Source: Amycolatopsis roodepoortensis (lineage in GTDB: Bacteria; Actinomycetota; Actinomycetes; Mycobacteriales; Pseudonocardiaceae). From it: a stretch of 64,000 nt of DNA. This document shows positions 58,709-64,000 of the stretch, one piece after another. The notes beneath the pieces are model-generated. The model searched no databases and was not told where the DNA came from. It saw only the letters and a program-made list of their open reading frames with translations. Numbering within the stretch: position 1 is the stretch's first letter; the number at the start of each line of letters is the position of its first letter. The position numbers and the translations under genes were made by a program. The stretch spans positions 1,984,001-2,048,000 of the forward strand of contig NZ_JADBEJ010000005.1 in assembly GCF_014873915.1 (NCBI RefSeq), written 5' to 3'.

Positions 58709-60637
58709 TCAGCTGGTGCTGAGCGCCGTGTCGTCGATCAGGAACGAGGTGGCGAGAGAGGCGTCCTCCGCCCCGGTGAACTTGATCGTGATGTTCTGGC
58801 CGAGGTAGCTCTTCAGGTCGAACGAACGCTGCACGTACGAGGTGGTCTCGTTGAGGTTGGAGTAGGTCGCCAGCGTCGCCAGCACGGTGCCGGACGAGTT
58901 GAGGACCTGAACCTTCAGCGTGTCGTAGGCGACGGACTCGGTCTCCGCCGAGTCGACCCGCAGGTGGAACGACAGCGTGGCGGCCGTCGCGGTCGACGGG
59001 ATGGCGACCGCCTGCGACAGGGTGTCGGTGTGGGCCTGGCCGTAGCCGTTCAACCACGCCTTCCACGAGCCGCTGCGCGCCGCCGCGGAGGTGTCGGAGT
59101 TGATGACACCCGCGCTCGCGGCCCAGCCGGTGTTGCCGGACTCGAAGCCGGGGTTGGCGAACAGCTGGCCGGTCGGGGCCGGGGTCGTGCCGCCGAGGGA
59201 GGCGATGGTCTTCTCCGCGTCCACCAGGCCGGCGCCGCACCCGCCGGTGCAGCTGCCGGGGATCGCCCGGGCGTTCTGCTTCAGGCTGGTCTCCACGTCG
59301 CTCGGGGACATCGACTTCTCGCCCAGCATCAGCGCGACGAGGCCCGCCACGTGCGGGGTCGCCATGCTGGTGCCCTGGTAGTACTGGTAGGTCTCGCTGC
59401 CGGGCGTGGTGGTGCCGGTGTTGAGGGTGGACAGAACACCGTCGGTCCTCGTGGTGGTCTCTCCGCCCGGGGCGGCGACGTCGACGATGGTGCCGTAGTT
59501 GGAGTAGTGCGCCCGATTACCCTGCCGGTCCAGCGCGGCGACCGTGACCACGTTGCCGCAGTTGGCGGGCTGGGAGTTGCTCGCGTTCTGGTTCTCGTTG
59601 CCCGCGGCCACGACGACCGTGGCGCCGCGGCCGACCGCGTTGTTGATCGCGTTCTGGTAAGTGCTGCTGCAGGCGCCGCCGCCGCCGAGGCTCATGTTGA
59701 TGACCTTGGCCGGGTTGGCGTTGGCGGGCACACCGCTGACGGACCCGCCCGAGGCCCATACGACCGCGTCCGAGATGTCCGACAGCGTGCCGCCGCAGCG
59801 GCCGAGCACGCGTGCGTGGACGAGCTTCGCCTTCGGCGCCACGCCCGCGACACCCTTGCTGTTGCCGGTGACCGCGCCGATCGTCCCCGCGACGTGCGTG
59901 CCGTGCCAGCTGGAATTGCGGTCCGACGACGGCACCGGGTTGCCGTTCTGGTCCGTGCCGCACTCGCCGGTCTTCATCCAGTCGCCCTCGTCCTGAGGGT
60001 TGGAGTCGCGCCCGCCGCCGTCGCGGGAGACCCACGAGTCGCTGATGAAGTCGTATCCGGCGACGGTGTTGCCGTCCAGGTCGGAATGCGCGGTGCGGCC
60101 GGTGTCGACCACCGCGACCGTCACCCCGGCGCCGTCGGCGGTGTCCCATGCCTTGGGCAGCTTCATACCCGCGGTCGCCTCGAAGTAGTGCCACTGGTCG
60201 GCGTACGAGGGGTCGTTCGGAGTGGCCGTCGGGTGGAAACGGACGTCCGGCTCGACGTAAGCCACGTCGGACCGTGCGGCCAGCGACCGCAGGAAGCCGC
60301 GAGCCCGCTCACCGGAGAGCTTCTTGTCGGTCCGCACGACGACGCCGCCGACTGCCAGTCCGCGGACCTCTTGGACGGACACACCGTGCCGGGCTCCCGT
60401 CTCCCGGAGCGCCTCGGCACGTGCGGAGCGCGAGCGTCCGGCCTCGGCGCGTGGCTTGAAGGTGGCGATGAACTGGTCGTACTGCTCACCTTCGACCACG
60501 TTCTCGGTGAACGCGCGGCCGGGCTGGTCATCGGGCCGGTCCACCGGCTGCGCTTCGGCGACGGTCGCGACGCCCGTGGCCATCAGCGACGCCACCGCGG
60601 TGGCCGTCAGCAGGCGTCTGAGATGTTTCGTGCTCAC
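58709..60637 (-). CDS. Secreted subtilisin-like (S8) serine protease
   Basis: 642 residues. Signal VSTKHLRRLLTATAVASLMA with cleavage near AEA-QP. The inhibitor-I9-like propeptide runs to about 140 (YIATF...RGFLRSLAARSDVAYV-type end AYVEPDVRF). The catalytic triad is Asp178 (VAVVDTGRT), His245 (WHGTHVAG) and Ser424 (GTSMATPHVAG), with oxyanion Asn347. From 495 a jelly-roll C-terminal domain is probably for binding carbohydrate or protein. AAGGAGA 8 bases before the GTG fixes the start. Secreted, presumably digestive. Confidence 0.94.
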   Translation of the reverse strand: MSTKHLRRLLTATAVASLMATGVATVAEAQPVDRPDDQPGRAFTENVVEGEQYDQFIATFKPRAEAGRSRSARAEALRETGARHGVSVQEVRGLAVGGVVVRTDKKLSGERARGFLRSLAARSDVAYVEPDVRFHPTATPNDPSYADQWHYFEATAGMKLPKAWDTADGAGVTVAVVDTGRTAHSDLDGNTVAGYDFISDSWVSRDGGGRDSNPQDEGDWMKTGECGTDQNGNPVPSSDRNSSWHGTHVAGTIGAVTGNSKGVAGVAPKAKLVHARVLGRCGGTLSDISDAVVWASGGSVSGVPANANPAKVINMSLGGGGACSSTYQNAINNAVGRGATVVVAAGNENQNASNSQPANCGNVVTVAALDRQGNRAHYSNYGTIVDVAAPGGETTTRTDGVLSTLNTGTTTPGSETYQYYQGTSMATPHVAGLVALMLGEKSMSPSDVETSLKQNARAIPGSCTGGCGAGLVDAEKTIASLGGTTPAPTGQLFANPGFESGNTGWAASAGVINSDTSAAARSGSWKAWLNGYGQAHTDTLSQAVAIPSTATAATLSFHLRVDSAETESVAYDTLKVQVLNSSGTVLATLATYSNLNETTSYVQRSFDLKSYLGQNITIKFTGAEDASLATSFLIDDTALSTS

Positions 60638-61308
60638 GAATGCGCTCTCCTTGGATACGGGGAAGAAAAGCTGCGAGTTTTCTCGCGGTGAGAGCAGATC
60701 CTGAGCGAGCGGCTGGGTGAACGGAAGGTTCAAACGTTAAGAATTGAATACTTTCGTCGTAGCGGGCACCACGAGGGGTCGAAGACCGTCCATGCCGGTT
60801 ACCAAGTTGCCAACTCCCGGTTTTGACACAACGGTGCCATCGGTCTCCTGCCTGAGGTGACGCCGTCGCCCGGGGCAGACATGGCCAGGCTCCGGCCGAA
60901 ACGGAAATGATTTTCTTTCCCGGCAAGGAAGAGGCGGGTCGCCGATTCGATCCACTATTTCAAACACAGCAGACAGCGGCGAAATCGTTTATTCCGACCC
61001 GCGAAGAAAATATCTCCGGCAGCCAGCCGATTCGCTGGGATAATTCATCGGCGACGCAAAGGTCACGATTCTGCGTGTCTTGTTTTTCCGTTCTGGCGTC
61101 GGCATGCGACCAACGGAAGCGGGTCTCGCGTTAACCAGCCCGCGCGGCACTACCCCCAGTCGCCGCGAGCGATTCGACGTCTTCCCGCCCTACCGCCTGC
61201 GTTTTCCTCTTACCAGTACCGCCTGTCATGCGCTTTTCGCACTTCTCGCCGACTCACCACCGCATACTTCGCCTACTGCGACAAGGAAGCCGGCGTCACC
61301 CGTGTGGG
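60638..61308. other. Intergenic region, no supportable gene
   Basis: About 670 bp, clearly more AT-rich than the coding DNA (for example AATACTTTCG, AAGAAAATATCTCC, GGGATAATTCATC). It must contain the protease promoter at its left end. The remainder shows no ORF with the expected codon bias, and I could not fit a known riboswitch. Confidence 0.55.
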
Positions 61309-61337
61309 GCCGCCACCGTCGGGTGGACGGTGGCGGC
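61309..61337 (-). terminator. Hairpin after the WGxxGxxG protein gene
   Basis: GCCGCCACCGTC (61309-61320) and GACGGTGGCGGC (61326-61337) pair perfectly around GGGTG, downstream of the minus-strand gene ending at 61386. Confidence 0.75.
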
Positions 61338-61385
61338 TCGGACCGCCCGGGGACCGGGGAACGGATCGCCGGTGGCGCGAGGGGC

Positions 61386-61721
61386 TCAGACGCCCGGCGG
61401 GTTCCGTCGCGGTTCGGCGGGCGGATAGGTGTTCGCTGGCGGCGTCCCGGCACCCGCGGCCGGATAGCCCGCCATCGCGCCGGCCTTCGGCCCGCGACGG
61501 ACCAGGCCTGCCAACCCGAGCAGACCGAGAAGACCCAGAAGACCCCACAGGCCGTTGTCACCGTCGGAATCAGTCCTGTCGTTCGGGTCGTTCTCGGCCT
61601 GGTGCCACGCCTGCGTCGCGGCCGCGGGTTCGGGCGCCGCCGACGCCGGAATCGTTCCGGTCAGGGCGATGGCGCCGGACACCACGAACGCGGAGATGAG
61701 TTTCGCTCCCCTATGGCGCAT
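61386..61721 (-). CDS. Small secreted WGxxGxxG-type membrane-anchored protein
   Basis: 111 residues: Sec signal (KLISAFVVSGAIALTGTIPA, cleavage ASA-AP), a polar acidic stretch with DRTDSDGDNG, then WGLLGLLGLLGLAGLVRR, the Gly/Leu membrane segment of WGxxGxxG-CTERM-like proteins, and a Pro-rich tail. Presumably anchored in or sorted at the cell envelope. Divergent from a second gene with the same membrane motif. Confidence 0.8.
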   Translation of the reverse strand: MRHRGAKLISAFVVSGAIALTGTIPASAAPEPAAATQAWHQAENDPNDRTDSDGDNGLWGLLGLLGLLGLAGLVRRGPKAGAMAGYPAAGAGTPPANTYPPAEPRRNPPGV

Positions 61722-61889
61722 TGATCATCCTTCCTTCGATGGCAAACGATCATCGACTTCTGCGTACCCGCGCCGAGGGCGTCCACACTCAGGGCATTTC
61801 GAACGTCACCCACAAGGTTGTCTTCCGGATTAGAAGACCGCACACAGGTCACCCGTTGGGAACCGGCCACTAGGGAAGCGAGGACGGCG

Positions 61890-62519
61890 ATGACGGCATG
61901 GTGGGGTTTGACCGGCCTACTCGGCCTTCTGGGGACTTATGGACTCGTCAGGATCCGGCACCGAGCGGACGTCCAATCCGAAGCTCCGGCCGCGGACGCC
62001 TTCGCCCGGTATCCTGCCGCCCGCGAACCGGCGGTGCCGAACGCCGACACCGCGCACACTCCGCTCATGACCCCGGCGATCACGCCGGAGATGATCGGTG
62101 GCGCGGGCCGGAGGCGCGCTTCCCGGCCCGCCAGGGTTCGCGCCCACCGGCAGCCACGAACGACGGCGTCCCAGCCGAACCAAGGCGGAACGCAGGCCGT
62201 CGCGGAGCCAGTCACCGATCCCGGCACCGTTCCGGTCCAGGCTGGCCCGCCCGAGCCGGAGACGCCGCCGACCGTGGCTTTGCCAGGGCAGCGACCTGCG
62301 GAGGAAGGGACCATCGCCGGGGAACTCACCCCGGATCGATCCGATCGTGAGGATGCCGCGGAGGAGACGCAGGCGGAACCGCCCGAGATTTCGAAGCCGG
62401 AACCGGCAAAGCTCGCGGAGGCGGCCGCGAAGACCCCGAATCGGTCCCGTCCCCGCCGGGTGCTCGAAGTGGTCGTCCGCCAGGCCAAGAAGGCCAAGGG
62501 GATCCTCCACCGGAACTGA
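61890..62519 (+). CDS. WGxxG-type membrane protein with long disordered tail
   Basis: 209 residues. The N-terminal membrane helix MTAWWGLTGLLGLLGTYGLV carries the same W-G-L-x-G-L-L-G-L-L-G pattern as the divergent protein at 61386-61721. A long Pro/Ala/Glu-rich, low-complexity cytoplasmic tail ends in a basic segment (QAKKAKGILHRN). AGGA precedes the ATG. Function unknown; the pairing suggests the two proteins may associate through their Gly-zipper helices. Confidence 0.7.
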   Translation: MTAWWGLTGLLGLLGTYGLVRIRHRADVQSEAPAADAFARYPAAREPAVPNADTAHTPLMTPAITPEMIGGAGRRRASRPARVRAHRQPRTTASQPNQGGTQAVAEPVTDPGTVPVQAGPPEPETPPTVALPGQRPAEEGTIAGELTPDRSDREDAAEETQAEPPEISKPEPAKLAEAAAKTPNRSRPRRVLEVVVRQAKKAKGILHRN

Positions 62520-62750
62520 ACACCTCGCGCAGGCGGCGCGGGCCGGCCCCCAGAACCCAGCCGACCCTTCACGAAGCGTTCCTCGGCGACGACCGCGACG
62601 AGGTAGGACGTCCGGCGAACGGCTTCAGCGGCGGCGAGATAAGTCGCGGCCTCGTGCAAGCGGTCGTCTGTGCAGACCGGAACAGCTCATCCGGGCACCT
62701 TCCCCGGCTGGATCGGCGGCGAAGGCACCGGCGGGAAGACGAAACGATTT

Positions 62751-62784
62751 AGGCGGGTACCGCGCGCCAACGAGGTACCCGCCT
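62751..62784. terminator. Hairpin, possible terminator
   Basis: AGGCGGGTACC (62751-62761) and GGTACCCGCCT (62774-62784) are perfect complements with a 12-base loop, about 230 bp past the WGxxG gene. Confidence 0.55.
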
Positions 62785-62901
62785 GATCATCCGAGCGCGT
62801 GTCCGGACCCAACCGGAAAGGCGTTGTGGATGGGAGCACCACACGAAGCGTGTCTCCGGCTCCAAGGTAAAGCCCCCGGCCGTCCAGTCGCCAGGCGGGC
62901 C

Positions 62902-62944
62902 GGGCGTCCAGGACACTCCCAGCCCCGTCCTGGACGCCCAGGAC
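62902..62944. promoter_or_regulatory. Overlapping alternative hairpins
   Basis: GGGCGTCCAGGAC (62902-62914) pairs with GTCCTGGACGCCC (62927-62939). The GTCCTGG of the right arm can instead pair with the next CCAGGAC (62938-62944). The two stems exclude each other, as in attenuators. No leader peptide is evident. Confidence 0.45.
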
Positions 62945-63005
62945 TATCTCCCGTCAGCCCAGTGCGCGATTTCCGCAGTTCAGGGACCCCACTCACTCAG
63001 CGAAT

Positions 63006-63021
63006 AGTGACGTAGGTCACA
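63006..63021 (+). promoter_or_regulatory. CRP/GlxR-like palindrome
   Basis: AGTGA-CGTAGG-TCACA fits the TGTGA-N6-TCACA pattern of CRP-family sites except for the first base. It is followed by an AT tract and lies 254 bp upstream of the membrane-protein gene. Confidence 0.5.
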
Positions 63022-63274
63022 GTATTTTTTCCAGGCGGTGCGCGTCCTGCACCGTCCTGGACGTGGTCGTCGACGGCAGGCCGGTGCACGTCCCGGGGGA
63101 TCGGGCCATGATGAACAGGACGGTCACGTCACTGTCGGTCCCGGACTCGTCACCTCTCGCTCGGCGGCGCCAAACGCTGTGCGAGTGTCCGGTTCCTCGA
63201 TGGCGTGACCGGTGTTGTCCGGACCCAACCAGGAGATGCTCGCGCGTCCGTGCGCGCGGGCAAGAGGAGTTGTG

Positions 63275-63532
63275 ATGCACGCGAGGATCACGCCGGGGAA
63301 GCCCAGAGGGGTCGCCTGCTCGCAGACCGCGGGCGAGCAGATCCGCGCGGTCGCGCAGCTGCCGGTGCTGCTGGTGTTCGTGCTGGTGCTGCTGCTGCAC
63401 GGATTCGACCCGCAGATCGCAGTCGCGACGGCCGCGGCCACCACGGTGGTCGCCTTGTGGAGCGGGCCGGTCACGCTGGCCGCGCTCGCACGGCGGCTGC
63501 CGGTATTCGGCGAGCTGGGCGGTGCGCGATGA
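63275..63532 (+). CDS. Small two-helix membrane protein
   Basis: 85 residues. A basic N-terminus of about 25 residues precedes two membrane helices (LPVLLVFVLVLLLHGF and IAVATAAATTVVALWSGPVT). GAGGAG lies 6 bases before the ATG at 63275. Its stop overlaps the start of the following HTH gene by 4 bp, so the two are translated together. Function unknown; it may be a membrane partner of that regulator. Confidence 0.7.
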   Translation: MHARITPGKPRGVACSQTAGEQIRAVAQLPVLLVFVLVLLLHGFDPQIAVATAAATTVVALWSGPVTLAALARRLPVFGELGGAR

Positions 63533-64000
63533 GCGTCCCGCAGCCGTTCCTGCCCGAGGAACCGCCGAAAACGTCGTTGCGGCTGGTGCAGAACAAGCCG
63601 CTCCGTGCGCAGCGCGGACCGTCGCCGGCGTCGTTTAGGGCGGAGGAGGCGGTCACGGCCAAGGAGTTCTGCGGGCTGCTGGACGAGCTGCGCAAGTGGG
63701 TCGAGATCTCCTTCATGACCATGCAGCGCCTGACCGACAAGAAGCTGTCGAAGTCGCGCGCGCACCAGATCGTGCACGCGGACCATCTGCCCAGCCCCGA
63801 GGACCTGACCCTGTTCCTCGAGGCGTGCAACGTCACCGCCGAGGAGGCGAGCCGGTGGCGTCGCGGCGCCAACCGCGTCCTCAACGGCCCGCCTCGGGAG
63901 AGCGTGTTCGAGTCGCCGCCCCCGCGCCTGGCGCCGATTCCCCCGCCTCCGCCCCCGAAGCCGGAGCCACAGTCCCCGCCCACGCAGGCATGGCCGCCCC
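63529..64000 (+). CDS. HTH-like DNA-binding protein, cut by window end
   Basis: At least 157 residues with no stop before base 64000. After a 40-residue basic N-terminus comes a helical region resembling an XRE/phage-type HTH: KEFCGLLDELRKWVEISFMT, RLTDKKLSKSRAHQIVHADH, LFLEACNVTAEEASRW. A Pro-rich linker (APIPPPPPPKPEP) follows, so an additional domain probably lies beyond the window. Starts in the preceding stop codon (ATGA). Confidence 0.72.
   Translation, partial: MSVPQPFLPEEPPKTSLRLVQNKPLRAQRGPSPASFRAEEAVTAKEFCGLLDELRKWVEISFMTMQRLTDKKLSKSRAHQIVHADHLPSPEDLTLFLEACNVTAEEASRWRRGANRVLNGPPRESVFESPPPRLAPIPPPPPPKPEPQSPPTQAWPP

Larger units (their letters stand above)
62520..63274. other. Intergenic region with hairpins and a CRP-like site
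   Basis: About 750 bp without a supportable gene. It contains a terminator-like hairpin at 62751-62784, overlapping alternative hairpins at 62902-62944 and a palindrome at 63006-63021. Confidence 0.55.

Noticed and set aside
58650..59240. His/Arg-rich reading frame overlapping the end of the subtilisin gene
   Set aside because: Alternative frame of the protease with biased Arg/Gly composition and no start signal.
60638..61308. Riboswitch in the long AT-rich gap upstream of the protease
   Set aside because: I could not match the conserved cores of known classes such as ydaO on either strand.

Overview
The window is GC-rich actinomycete DNA whose gene content points to Amycolatopsis or a close relative in the Pseudonocardiales. 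The signs are GTG starts, strong third-position G/C bias, WhiB, LCP and DprE2 cell-wall functions, a Gly/Pro-rich IF-2 and many short intergenic palindromes. The genus is an inference; no 16S rRNA gene is present.

Bases 1-16430 hold the conserved translation and RNA-metabolism block, read leftward: rimP, nusA, ylxR, infB, ylxP (DUF503), rbfA, a lipoprotein esterase, nrnA, a divergent second SecY, a MATE exporter, an MFS permease, truB, ribF, an XRE regulator and thpR. A Trm11-like methyltransferase is inserted on the opposite strand. Bases 16560-30270 hold envelope, regulatory and housekeeping genes: a DUF4439 lipoprotein, a class V aminotransferase, a PEP-mutase-family enzyme, two bacterial-PH proteins facing a TetR gene with paired operators, HxlR, a second TetR, SRPBCC, a secreted CocE/NonD hydrolase, and an OmpR-type two-component pair.

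Bases 30390-35164 form an acyl-CoA operon (CaiB-type CoA transferase, enoyl-CoA hydratase, acetoacetate-decarboxylase-like protein, hydroxyacyl-CoA dehydrogenase, acyl-CoA dehydrogenase) behind a LysR gene. Bases 35200-49950 contain a zinc metallopeptidase, a DUF222-HNH gene with a mycobacterial-type SOS box, a NarL-type pair facing a membrane-fused Fe-S flavoreductase, LCP and DprE2 cell-wall genes, TetR with a QacA-type MFS, WhiB, a protein with two sigma-factor modules in tandem, and MFS with MerR.

The most striking locus is 50580-52614. Two tandem RNAs, each predicted to fold as a circularly rearranged tRNA on a Ro-binding stem, sit directly upstream of a Ro60/TROVE-vWA protein. This looks like a bacterial Ro/Y-RNA system of the YrlA type with a duplicated RNA. 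After it come remnants of a methionine-salvage mtnD-mtnC operon and a small accessory cluster: MFS, HxD-type Fe(II)/2-oxoglutarate oxygenase, ABATE/CGNR-like protein and a C-terminally truncated asparagine synthetase. The window ends with an XRE regulator, a subtilisin-like protease, two divergent WGxxGxxG-type proteins and a membrane-protein/HTH pair that runs off the edge.

Several families of perfect hairpins and palindromes lie at gene ends. They include paired GCGAAAG palindromes with compensatory changes and a GAGGAC stem-loop that supplies stop codons.
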